This document shows positions 25,609-33,232 of a stretch of DNA of 64,000 nucleotides, piece by piece. The position numbers were made by a program, and so were the translations under genes. How positions within the stretch are numbered: the stretch's first letter is position 1; the number at the start of each line of letters is the position of its first letter. The notes under the pieces were generated by a model, which had not been told where the DNA came from, made no database searches, and saw nothing but the letters and a program-made list of their open reading frames with translations. The stretch lies in assembly GCF_014250675.1 (NCBI RefSeq), contig NZ_JACHTG010000005.1, positions 1 through 64,000 on the forward strand, written 5' to 3'. The stretch is from Cetobacterium sp. 8H. GTDB lineage: Bacteria > Fusobacteriota > Fusobacteriia > Fusobacteriales > Fusobacteriaceae.

Positions 25609-26256
25609 GTGAATACGGATTTGGTTAGGGTAAAAGTAATTGACTATATTAATGATAGGAGTGATAGAAATAGAGATGTTATTATAGAAACAATTTATAA
25701 TGACTTTGGGGCACATGGAATATCTCATATAAAGGATGTTTTGAAATCAGGAGTAACTATAAAAGGAGATAAACTAAATCTTGAAGAAGAATTGGCGATA
25801 ATATTTCACGATTGTGGGAATAAAATAAATAGAAAGATGCACCATGTATTGAGTGCTGAAATCTTTAGAGAAGTATGTGATAATCTCTTAGATAACTTAA
25901 CAATAGGGAGAGTAGCAAGTGCAATACAAAAACATAGAGCTAGCTATAATGGGGACTTTGATAACGACTTAGAAGAGTTACTATCTTCTTCAGATAGAGG
26001 TAATCCTGATGATATAAAAAATATAGTGGTTAGGAGTTATAAGTATGGTTTAGAGGAGCTAAAATTAAGTGAGTCAGCTTCAGTAAATCACGCATTAGAA
26101 CATATTAAGAATAAGTATTCAAGAGAAGGATATGCTAAATATCCTGATATGTATTTAAAGTTTTATGCAGATCAAATGAATGCTTTTTATAAAACTGTAG
26201 ACAATTTAACATTGAAAGATGTTTTAGAGATTATCCATAACGTAAAAAATGGATAA
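25609..26256 (+). CDS. HD-domain phosphohydrolase-like protein
   Basis: A 215-residue protein with HD-superfamily metal motifs: HGISHI (about 35), the His-Asp doublet in FHDCGN (about 67-68), HHVLSAEIF and a later SSDRGNPDD. Start is GTG 25609 with AGGAGG upstream. The helical rest suits a nucleotide phosphohydrolase. It follows the LacI gene by 46 bp and could be cotranscribed. Substrate unknown. Confidence 0.78.
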   Translation: MNTDLVRVKVIDYINDRSDRNRDVIIETIYNDFGAHGISHIKDVLKSGVTIKGDKLNLEEELAIIFHDCGNKINRKMHHVLSAEIFREVCDNLLDNLTIGRVASAIQKHRASYNGDFDNDLEELLSSSDRGNPDDIKNIVVRSYKYGLEELKLSESASVNHALEHIKNKYSREGYAKYPDMYLKFYADQMNAFYKTVDNLTLKDVLEIIHNVKNG

Positions 26257-26287
26257 GTCAGACAAAATTTATAAATAAAAAAATTAT

Positions 26288-26316
26288 AAAACTTTTTTAT
26301 AAACCTTTGCGTCAAA
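26288..26316 (+). promoter_or_regulatory. Candidate sigmaE/ECF-type promoter
   Basis: AAAACTT (26288-26294) and GTCAAA (26311-26316) are separated by exactly 16 bases, close to the sigmaE pattern GAACTT-N16-GTCTAA. It precedes a C-rich, terminator-ended stretch without coding potential. Confidence 0.5.
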
Positions 26317-26322
26317 ATGTTG

Positions 26323-26412
26323 TAATTAAGAAACGCTAATGTAAATGGTTAATAAGTAATAAAATTTAACCCCCCCCTAAGAGGTCCTCATCCCCCCGAG
26401 GACCTTTTTTAT
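26323..26412 (+). ncRNA. Candidate C-rich small RNA, about 90 nt
   Basis: A promoter-like element is followed by about 90 bases without an open frame, ending in a strong terminator hairpin (AGGTCCTC/GAGGACCT, 26382-26405, then T). Two cytosine runs, eight C at 26370-26377 and six C in the hairpin loop at 26392-26397, stand out in this AT-rich DNA; such unpaired C runs are seed regions in sRNAs that block Shine-Dalgarno sequences. A sigmaE-dependent sRNA of about this size (FoxI) is known in Fusobacterium nucleatum; whether this is its counterpart needs alignment. Confidence 0.5.
26382..26412 (+). terminator. Terminator hairpin with C6 loop
   Basis: AGGTCCTC (26382-26389) pairs with GAGGACCT (26398-26405), loop ATCCCCCC, followed by six T. 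Confidence 0.88.
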
Positions 26413-26475
26413 TTTTCAGAACCATTTAAGTTTAAAGTTGGAGTTATAATAATTTTTTTTATATTTTTTTCGGAG

Positions 26476-26965
26476 TCAGACTTATGGAATAGAAAGACCA
26501 GGAGCTGATAAAGAAATTCCTGAAGATGTAAAAGAAAAAATATTAAAATTTGTTGAATCTGGGTTAGCGGTTGCTTTGATGAATGGAAAATCATACCTGA
26601 CAATAGGTAGTGTCTCTATGGGAATTGCAGGTTCTATAGTAAGTTCAGATTTTTTCTCTGACTACTTAGGAATGAGAAATGAGTATGTTGATATGGCTTA
26701 ATTAAAGAGAAGGTTAGATGAAGAGTTTAAAAAAGCTATGGAATGGACAAAACTTCACTGTAGAGAAGGAGAAGATTGGAAAATTGTTGTAAAAATAACA
26801 ATTATAATGAGAGATCTTGTGATAGGGAATGAAAAGTTGAAGGGTAAAGGATATTTGGAAGAAGCGGTAAAAAGAGTTACAGGAAAAGAGTATGAGGGTA
26901 AACCTGAAATTTGGAAAGAATATGAAGAGGCATTAGAAGAGAATAAATTCAAAAAACATACATAA
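26476..26965 (+). pseudogene. fucI: Decayed L-fucose isomerase fragment
   Basis: Translation of one plus frame gives [20 protein letters not shown], then [20 protein letters not shown] and [13 protein letters not shown], clearly the middle of FucI. The start of the gene is gone, an in-frame TAA (26699-26701) replaces a sense codon, and after it the FucI-like reading resumes (LKRRLDEEFKKAMEWTK, then IVVKITIIMRDLVIGNEKL) with an internal deletion before diverging. No active-site C-terminal half remains. The 75-codon open frame at 26738-26965 is only a part of this remnant, not a gene. Confidence 0.85.
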
Positions 26966-27134
26966 GAAATAAAAAAGTGTTGTTTTTCTTAACATTATAT
27001 GATATACTTAAGAAGTAGTAAAGATATAACACAGTTAATAAGAGATTTTGAAGCACTATTTTAAGCAAGTACTTCTTTAGAATGTTATTATGTTGAGGCA
27101 ATAGTTACTAACAAAAAATAACGGAGGTACTTAA
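26966..27134 (+). other. Long leader of the cold-shock gene
   Basis: About 170 bases without coding potential precede csp. CTTAAGAAGTA near 27007 can pair with TACTTCTTTAG near 27070, a long-range stem that could work like the structured 5' leader of cspA mRNA. Confidence 0.35.
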
Positions 27135-27332
27135 ATGAAAGGTACAGTAAAATGGTTTAACGAAGAAAAAGGATTTGGATTTATCACTGGTGAGGATGGG
27201 AAAGATGTATTTGCACATTTCTCTCAAATCAAAAAAGATGGATTTAAATCATTAAAAGAAAATGAAGAAGTAGAATTTGATGTTGTTAAAGGCGACAGAG
27301 GATTACAGGCTGAAAATATTATATCAAGATAA
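27135..27332 (+). CDS. Cold-shock protein (CspA family)
   Basis: A 65-residue single cold-shock domain. RNP1 is KGFGFIT (about 13-19) and RNP2 is VFAHFS (about 25-30); the start MKGTVKWFN is the family standard. It binds single-stranded RNA/DNA as an RNA chaperone. Start ATG follows GGAGG. It is followed by a compact terminator and preceded by a long untranslated leader that may control translation. Confidence 0.96.
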   Translation: MKGTVKWFNEEKGFGFITGEDGKDVFAHFSQIKKDGFKSLKENEEVEFDVVKGDRGLQAENIISR

Positions 27333-27341
27333 TAATATATT

Positions 27342-27368
27342 AAGAGTTCCAACTGGAACTCTTTTTTT
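27342..27368 (+). terminator. Rho-independent terminator of csp
   Basis: AGAGTTCC pairs with GGAACTCT around AACT, followed by seven T. Confidence 0.9.
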
Positions 27369-27395
27369 GTATATTAAAATTTTGGGGTGATTGAT

Positions 27396-27671
27396 ATGGA
27401 AGAGATTAAAATAGAAAAATTAGAGTTTTATATATTAAAAATATTAAAACAATTAAAAACAGAAGAAGAAATTTATTCTTATTTTGAAATATATGTTTAT
27501 GGAGTTTTTACTAAAAGAAATATTAATAATTTAGATTTAAAAACATTTGATTATAAGAAAAATATAAAAAATGCTATTATATTATGGAAAATATTATATC
27601 TATCATTATGTAAAAACGATATTGAGATGAGTTCTGTGTTAAAATATTTAAATGAATTTAAGATTATTTAA
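27396..27671 (+). CDS. Small protein of unknown function
   Basis: A 91-residue protein starting at ATG 27396 behind GGGGTGA. It is Lys/Ile/Tyr-rich and predicted mainly helical (LEFYILKILKQLKTEEE; NAIILWKILYLSLCKND), with no signal peptide or clear membrane span. I recognise no family. It stands between the csp terminator and a non-coding stretch; base composition equals its neighbours. Confidence 0.55.
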   Translation: MEEIKIEKLEFYILKILKQLKTEEEIYSYFEIYVYGVFTKRNINNLDLKTFDYKKNIKNAIILWKILYLSLCKNDIEMSSVLKYLNEFKII

Positions 27672-28171
27672 AAAATAAAAATTAAATATATTATATATAA
27701 TAAAAAGTACATTAAGTATAGTATTGTAATGTAATTTTTGGGAAGTGTATCAAATTTTAAATGTCCAAATAAGCTATCTTAGATTGAGTACTTTAAGCTA
27801 CTTGTTGCTAAGATAGTTTTTTTATTTCAAGTATTTCTCTAAACGCCCTTCATACTCTATTGATAATATTCTTAGAACTCCTTTCTAACCTCTTACTTTT
27901 TGATTCCATTTTTTCATATTAATGCAACATACAATGTTCTATCCTAGTCTCAGGAAAATCGTTAAAATTATTTCCAATAGAAAATTTATTAGTATTAAAT
28001 ATATCTTTTAAACTTTTTATTAGATGTTTAAATTTTTTTCACACTGCCATATTCACAACACATAAAAACAATATTATATGTGTAGGAAAAAGTGTTTTAA
28101 AGAATATATCAAGTTATTATGATCTTAAAAACAAAAAACTAATAAAGTAGAGACAAAAGGAGTGGGTATGA
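27672..28171. other. 500-bp stretch without a recognisable gene
   Basis: No frame with ribosome-binding site and useful length is seen on either strand. The minus strand between about 27830 and 28110 shows coding-like but stop-interrupted sequence (for example GNNFNDFPETRIEHCMLH), possibly the relic of an unidentified gene. A hairpin terminator lies at 27774-27823. The right end should hold the polyferredoxin promoter. Confidence 0.4.
27774..27823 (+). terminator. Hairpin terminator
   Basis: CTATCTTAG (27774-27782) pairs with CTAAGATAG (27808-27816), followed by seven T. It would end transcripts from the small gene at 27396. Confidence 0.7.
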
Positions 28172-29317
28172 ATGTCAAAAGTTTTATCTAAATTTAAATG
28201 GAGTGTGAAAATAATAGTATTTGCAATCGTTTGCATAGTAGCTATTTTACATCAAACAATTGGTGGAGGTTTTAATGGTGCACCAACAGTTCATGCAATT
28301 TGTCCATTTGGAGCATTAGAGAGTTTATTTAATTTAATTACAGGTCAGAGCTTTATAGCAAAAACCTATTATTCAAATATTGTTTTTTTAATTGGAAGTA
28401 GTCTTTTGGTAATTTTATTTGGAAGAATATTTTGTGGTTGGCTCTGTGCTTTTGGAACTTTACAGGATTTATTTTCATCTTTAGGAAAAAAGATCTTAGG
28501 AAAAAGATTCTTAATAAATAGAACTTTGGATTATTACTTAAAATATTTAAAGTATTTTATCTTATTTATTATATTATATTTAACTTGGAAAACAGGTGAA
28601 TTAATTATTGCACCTTACGATCCGTTTGCAGCATTTAGTCATATTCCAGCAGGAATAGGAGAAGTTATAAATGATTATACATGGGGATTTACTTTTTTGA
28701 TTTTAATTTTATTTTCATCTTTATTTTATGATAATATCTTTTGCAAATATATATGCCCTCTAGGTGCTTTCTATAGTATTTTATCAAAAATTAGTGTTTT
28801 TAAAATAATAAGAGATAATTCAACTTGCATAAATTGTAAAAAATGTGATAAAGTTTGTCCTGTAAATATTGAGATACAATCAAATGAGGTTATAAAGTCA
28901 TCAGAGTGTCTATCTTGTATGAGATGTATAGATAGTTGCCCAACAAAGAAAAATTCACTTTCAATAAAAATAAGTAAAACTTCAATATCTCCATTGAGAG
29001 CTAATTTTATTGGACTAGGAACGTTCATTGCGGTTATATTAATAAGTAAGAGTATGGGATATATGAAAACAATGCCTAATACGATGTCTGAGGTTATAGC
29101 TGGGAATCCTGATAAAATTAGAGGCTGGATGAGTATGGAACAAATAATAACAGAGTTTAAATTAGATAAAGAAAAATTTTATAATGAATTAGGAATTGAA
29201 GAGAAAGATTTACCCTTAGATACAACGGTTAAAAAAAGTGAAGAGGTATTAAAAAGTAAAGGAATAGAGTTTGATCATGATAAAATAGGAGAAATTATAA
29301 AAAAATTAATAAATTAA
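28172..29317 (+). CDS. Membrane-bound NapH-like polyferredoxin
   Basis: A 381-residue integral membrane electron carrier with about five helices in the first 200 residues. Cys motifs at helix ends (ICPFGALESL, FCGWLCAFG, FCKYICPLGAF) and two 4Fe-4S clusters (CINCKKCDKVCP and CLSCMRCIDSCP, about 217-260) match the NapH/CcoG-like family. After a further membrane span the C-terminal 85 residues form a soluble domain (MSMEQIITEFKLDKEKF) of unclear role. It could pass electrons from the cytoplasm to periplasmic FMN/FAD reductases such as the one at 22626-24380; that link is inference. Confidence 0.88.
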   Translation: MSKVLSKFKWSVKIIVFAIVCIVAILHQTIGGGFNGAPTVHAICPFGALESLFNLITGQSFIAKTYYSNIVFLIGSSLLVILFGRIFCGWLCAFGTLQDLFSSLGKKILGKRFLINRTLDYYLKYLKYFILFIILYLTWKTGELIIAPYDPFAAFSHIPAGIGEVINDYTWGFTFLILILFSSLFYDNIFCKYICPLGAFYSILSKISVFKIIRDNSTCINCKKCDKVCPVNIEIQSNEVIKSSECLSCMRCIDSCPTKKNSLSIKISKTSISPLRANFIGLGTFIAVILISKSMGYMKTMPNTMSEVIAGNPDKIRGWMSMEQIITEFKLDKEKFYNELGIEEKDLPLDTTVKKSEEVLKSKGIEFDHDKIGEIIKKLIN

Positions 29318-29324
29318 TTATTTT

Positions 29325-29360
29325 ACTGGGATAGTTATATTAGGTAACTATCCCAGTTTT
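29325..29360 (+). terminator. Rho-independent terminator
   Basis: ACTGGGATAGTTA (29325-29337) pairs with TAACTATCCCAGT (29345-29357), followed by TTTT. Confidence 0.88.
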
Positions 29361-29459
29361 AAATTGCTAAAAAGAAAATTTTTTATGGACAATTTCTGTA
29401 AAATACAATATAATTTGACTTTATATAAAGTGAAAATAATAACAAAGTTTACAAGGAAG

Positions 29460-30044
29460 GTGTTCAGAATTAAATTTAAAGCAAAAATACTAATAGCATT
29501 TTTTCTTTTAGTAGGAAGTGTATTTCCAAAAGAAATAACTTCAATTCCAGAGAAGGCTATGATGGACGAATCAATTATAGAAGAAGTTGCTATAGAACAG
29601 AAAAAATTTAAGCCAGAGTTAAGAGTTGTTACAAGTATCTATACAACACATACAAATGACAATGATATTTACAATAACAATACAAATTTAATGGGGATAG
29701 AATATAGACCTTTAAAAGATTTTGGAATTAACTTGGGATATTTTAAAAATAGTTTTAATAATGATTCATATGTTTTATCAGTAGGAAAATATTTAAGACC
29801 TTCTGAAAAACTAGAAGATTTTTATTTTACTATGGGAGTTGGAATTGTAAAAGGGTATAAAAAAGTAAATTATATTTATCACAATGATGAGGTTGTGAAA
29901 AAATCTAAATTTAATACCAATGTTGGCGGAGACTTTATAATTGGTGCTAGCATTGGATTAGGATATGATGTAACGGATTATTTTTCTATTAATGTATCTT
30001 ATGTTGGAGCTTTTGTATCGGCTGTAACTTTAAAGCTTTATTAA
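29460..30044 (+). CDS. Outer-membrane beta-barrel protein
   Basis: A protein of about 194 residues with signal peptide (LIAFFLLVGSVFPKE) followed by a linker and an 8-strand-like barrel: alternating aromatic/polar strands such as MGIEYRPLKDFGINLGYF and FIIGASIGLGYDVTDYFSI, ending in a strand with aromatic terminus (LKLY). An upstream-open frame exists, but translation probably starts at GTG 29460 after AAGGAA, or at the ATT at 29469. Function unknown; OmpW/PagP-like small barrels are possible comparisons. Confidence 0.7.
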   Translation: MFRIKFKAKILIAFFLLVGSVFPKEITSIPEKAMMDESIIEEVAIEQKKFKPELRVVTSIYTTHTNDNDIYNNNTNLMGIEYRPLKDFGINLGYFKNSFNNDSYVLSVGKYLRPSEKLEDFYFTMGVGIVKGYKKVNYIYHNDEVVKKSKFNTNVGGDFIIGASIGLGYDVTDYFSINVSYVGAFVSAVTLKLY

Positions 30045-30140
30045 TCCACTTCAAGGTATTATAAAAAGCTAATTTTTATTAGAAATAGTGCTACATCAAA
30101 TATCAATTTAATTACACTCTAAAAATAAGACTTGGATTCT

Positions 30141-30200
30141 AGAGCACTCAAGAATAAAAAGGAAAGATAGCTAAATATTTTTTTCTGGGTGCTCTTTTAT
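30141..30200 (+). terminator. Possible terminator
   Basis: AGAGCAC (30141-30147) can pair with GTGCTCT (30189-30195) across a long loop, followed by TTT. Confidence 0.45.
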
Positions 30201-30257
30201 CCATAAAAATAATCTCTTATAATAATAGTTTAATATTATTATATAAAGTGTTTATTA

Positions 30258-31583
30258 TTAATCTAGGTAGATTATGAAAGAAAAATTATTTTCTATAATC
30301 TTTATTTCATATTTTAAATTTAATAGTTCTAAAGTATTTTTTACGATATAAAGTCCTAATCCAGACCCCATGATTCCTTTTCCTAGTGTATTACTTCCTC
30401 TTTTAAAAGGTAATAAAAGCGTAGCACTATCTTCTTTTAAGTTAGCATAAGTTTTATTTTTTAAAATTATAAAACTTTGATTAAAATATACACTAATAAC
30501 TTCGTTTTCTAAAGAGTATTTTAAAGCATTTTGAATTAAATTTTCAACAATTATTTTAAAAAACTTATAATCGGTTTTAATTGCTAGATCTTTTTCTCCG
30601 TTTAATTCAACATCAATATTTTTTTCTAACTCTAAAAGTTCATATTTGTATATTATTTTTTGAAGCAAATCTTTTAAATTAAAGTTTTCTCTATGTAGAA
30701 TATTTTTTGAATATGTTATTTTCGAAAGAATTAGTAAATTTTGAATTAATTCATTCATTTCATTACTTTCTTTAATTAATAAATCATAAAGATTTTTTCT
30801 TTCATCTTGAGTAAGGTTATAGTTTTCTCTTAGATTTTGTGATATCATATTTATAGTGGATATTGGTGTTTTTAGCTCATGAGAAGCATTTCCAACAAAG
30901 TTCTTTAAACTAGATATAGCTTTGTTTAGTTCTGAAGACATTTTTTCAATAGAAGTTGCAAGTTCTCCTATCTCATCATCTGTTTTTATATCCAATTTTT
31001 CTACAAATTCTAAATCAGCTATTTTATGAGCAGTTATATTTAGTTTCTCCAAATTTTGAGTAAGTTTTTTAGAAAAATATCTTCCTAAAAGCAAGCTTAT
31101 AAATATGGCTATAAACATGGAGATTCCTTGTATTAAAATGGCCTCATATTGATAATTTTCCAATGTAACTAATGAAAGGATTAAAGTTAAAGGTTGATTA
31201 TTAACAATAGTATAATAGACCAAATAACGTCCCCCCATCTTATTTTTTATGAGTGAAACTTCATTTAGAATTAATGTATTTTGCATAAGAAAATTATTTT
31301 TTTTTCCAATGTTTTTCCCTCTGTGATTACTGTTCATATTACCATAATTAACCTGAATTCCATCAGATTTAAGAGCTTCAATATAGTTATTTAGTTCCTT
31401 TTCGCTATGAACTAACCGTTCCATTTTTTTTACAACTAGAGGGAGTTCAAGTTTTTTTCGATACACATAAAAATTATCTAAAAATATCAGATTTAAGATT
31501 TGAACAATAGCAACACTTATAAATGTAAGAAAGATAGAATATATCATAAGTTTTTTGAAAAAATTAAGCTTTATTTTCATCAT
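30258..31583 (-). CDS. Sensor histidine kinase
   Basis: A 441-residue membrane kinase. Two transmembrane helices (about 12-32 and 155-178) frame a periplasmic sensor of about 120 residues; HAMP follows (about 180-232), then the phospho-acceptor box NASHELKTPIS (about 243-253), N box ENLIQNALKYS and G box GSGLGLYIVKN. It overlaps the response-regulator gene by 20 bp. The nearby small secreted protein gene could be a target, but no binding site can be proved. Confidence 0.92.
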   Translation of the reverse strand: MMKIKLNFFKKLMIYSIFLTFISVAIVQILNLIFLDNFYVYRKKLELPLVVKKMERLVHSEKELNNYIEALKSDGIQVNYGNMNSNHRGKNIGKKNNFLMQNTLILNEVSLIKNKMGGRYLVYYTIVNNQPLTLILSLVTLENYQYEAILIQGISMFIAIFISLLLGRYFSKKLTQNLEKLNITAHKIADLEFVEKLDIKTDDEIGELATSIEKMSSELNKAISSLKNFVGNASHELKTPISTINMISQNLRENYNLTQDERKNLYDLLIKESNEMNELIQNLLILSKITYSKNILHRENFNLKDLLQKIIYKYELLELEKNIDVELNGEKDLAIKTDYKFFKIIVENLIQNALKYSLENEVISVYFNQSFIILKNKTYANLKEDSATLLLPFKRGSNTLGKGIMGSGLGLYIVKNTLELLNLKYEIKIIENNFSFIIYLD

Positions 31584-32226
31584 ATGAATACCCTATTCCA
31601 CGAAGAGTTTTTATTCTTTCACTAAAAATTCCCATTTTTTTTCTGAGCCTTTTAATTATTGTATCAACTACTCTATCATCTCCAGCATAATCAAATCCCC
31701 AAATTTCATTTATAAGCTTTTCTCGACTTAAAACAAATCCTTTATTTCTAATAAAGTATTCTAATATTTGGCTTTCTTTTGGAGATAAATCTATCTTTTC
31801 CCCGTTTACTGTAATCTCTAAAGTTCTACTATCAAATCTCAATCCATTATGGTAATAAATGCTTTTATCATCTATTTTTAATATTCTTTTTATTCTAGCT
31901 AAAAGTATTTTCAAATTAATTGGTTTTGTAATATAATCATCAGCTCCTAGTTCTAAGCCTTTTAATTCGTCAAATTCATTATCTCTTGCAGTCATCATAA
32001 TAACAGGAATATTACTATTAGATCTAATTTCATTACAAATATCCCAACCAGTTATATTGGGAAGATTTATATCTAAAAGAACCAAATCCAGATTTTCATT
32101 ATAAAATTTATCAATAGCTTCTTTTCCATCATGAACCACAAGAATTTCAAAATTTTGATTTTTTAAAAAAAGCTGTATTGAAGCAGCTAAATTTATTTCA
32201 TCTTCTACAATTAATATTTTTTTCAA
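31564..32226 (-). CDS. OmpR-family response regulator
   Basis: A 220-residue regulator. The receiver domain has acidic residues at EDE (8-10), phospho-acceptor Asp in LVLLDINLP (about 53) and the switch lysine in ITKPINL (about 102); the C-terminal winged helix follows (LSPKESQILEYF to RGIGYSYDE). Start is TTG 32226 preceded by AAAGGAG. Partner of the overlapping histidine kinase. Confidence 0.94.
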   Translation of the reverse strand: MKKILIVEDEINLAASIQLFLKNQNFEILVVHDGKEAIDKFYNENLDLVLLDINLPNITGWDICNEIRSNSNIPVIMMTARDNEFDELKGLELGADDYITKPINLKILLARIKRILKIDDKSIYYHNGLRFDSRTLEITVNGEKIDLSPKESQILEYFIRNKGFVLSREKLINEIWGFDYAGDDRVVDTIIKRLRKKMGIFSERIKTLRGIGYSYDENKA

Positions 32227-32295
32227 TATTTCTCCTTTATTTATAATATTTATATTAAAATCAAATTTATTCTAAATAGATTTTATCATATTTTT

Positions 32296-32326
32296 AAAAA
32301 AAAGGCATAGAATACCTACGCCTTTC
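32296..32326 (-). terminator. Terminator behind the small secreted protein
   Basis: On the minus strand AAAGGC-TAG and CTA-GCCTTT arms form a hairpin followed by a T run (A run at 32296-32303 on plus). Confidence 0.7.
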
Positions 32327-32335
32327 CATTTGATA

Positions 32336-32647
32336 TTAGTTATTCTTTACTGCTACATTGTTTGGTAAAATATTATTAACTTGATTATTAAAGGTTTTAC
32401 CTTGTCCATTATTTCTCATTTTTCTTCTTCCTTGATTGTTAAAGTTTTGATTTTGTCCTCTTCCTTGTCCTAAAAACTCTCCTTTATTTGCTCTTTCAGT
32501 AGTTCCTGTTACAACGCAAAGTCCATTATTCGCTGCCATTCTTGTCATTTTATTTGTTTGAGCATTTCCTGCTAATCTACCTGTTCCATTTGCTGCAAAT
32601 GTAAGTGTTCCTAATATTAAAGTTCCTATAATTAATAATTTTTTCAT
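32336..32647 (-). CDS. Small secreted Asn/Gly/Gln-rich protein
   Basis: A 103-residue protein starting at ATG 32647 after GAGGAAA. A clear signal peptide (MKKLLIIGTLILGTLTFA) is followed by a low-complexity mature part rich in Asn, Gly, Gln and Arg (GQGRGQNQNFNNQGRRKMRNN has the character). No lipobox; one cysteine (CVVTG). It lies immediately upstream of the two-component genes on the same strand. The function is unknown; an exported stress or adaptor peptide controlled by that system is a guess. Confidence 0.65.
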   Translation of the reverse strand: MKKLLIIGTLILGTLTFAANGTGRLAGNAQTNKMTRMAANNGLCVVTGTTERANKGEFLGQGRGQNQNFNNQGRRKMRNNGQGKTFNNQVNNILPNNVAVKNN

Positions 32648-32795
32648 TTTTTCCTCCTCTAAATTATATACAATCTTTTGTACTTGTATAATAATATATT
32701 TTTGTGTTATGAATATGGCAAAAGATAGATTCAGAAAAAAATGGAAAAATAAAAGCAGCAATTTTTTTAACATTACATTATTTTATAAATTCATA

Positions 32796-33197
32796 TTACA
32801 TATTAAAAAAATTATTAATTTCTCTTGTACTTGATTCTATACTATCTGAAGTGTGAACAATATTCTTTAAAGTATCTATTGAATAGTCACCTCTTATTGT
32901 TCCGGGTGCTGCTTCTATAGGTGAGGTGCTTCCTGCCATATGTCTAACTATCTGAATACAATTTTCTCCTTCTATAACAACTAGTACAACGGGTCCAGAT
33001 ATAATAAATTCTATAAGGTCATTATAAAAATCTTTCCCTTTATGTATTTTATAGTGTTTTTCTGCTTTTTCTAAAGTTATTTTTTCCATTTTTAAAGCTT
33101 TAATTACCAATCCCTTTTTTTCTATTCTTTGAATAATACTCCCAATCAACTTTCTTTCTACAGCATCAGGCTTTATTATTAATAGTGTTTTTTCCAT
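32796..33197 (-). CDS. ndk: Nucleoside diphosphate kinase
   Basis: Ndk equilibrates NTP pools through a phosphohistidine. The 133-residue protein has LLIIKPDAVER at the start, RHMAGSTSP and the active-site histidine in NIVHTSDS near residue 115. It is somewhat shorter than the usual 140-150, ending soon after the EINNFF helix. Start ATG follows AGGAG. It lies 35 bp downstream of the antiporter gene and may be cotranscribed with it. Confidence 0.94.
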   Translation of the reverse strand: MEKTLLIIKPDAVERKLIGSIIQRIEKKGLVIKALKMEKITLEKAEKHYKIHKGKDFYNDLIEFIISGPVVLVVIEGENCIQIVRHMAGSTSPIEAAPGTIRGDYSIDTLKNIVHTSDSIESSTREINNFFNM

Positions 33198-33232
33198 ATC
33201 TCCTCCATATATATTTTTATTGAAATAGTTTT

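Noticed and set aside
26738-26965. Independent 75-codon gene
   Set aside because: Its translation aligns with fucose isomerase that begins upstream; it is part of the pseudogene.
27830-28110. Possible insertion-sequence or phage remnant on the minus strand
   Set aside because: Several stops interrupt it, no terminal repeats are visible and I cannot match the fragments to a transposase family.
29364-29459. Long N-terminus of the beta-barrel protein
   Set aside because: The part upstream of 29460 would place a charged 32-residue segment before the signal peptide and has no ribosome-binding site.
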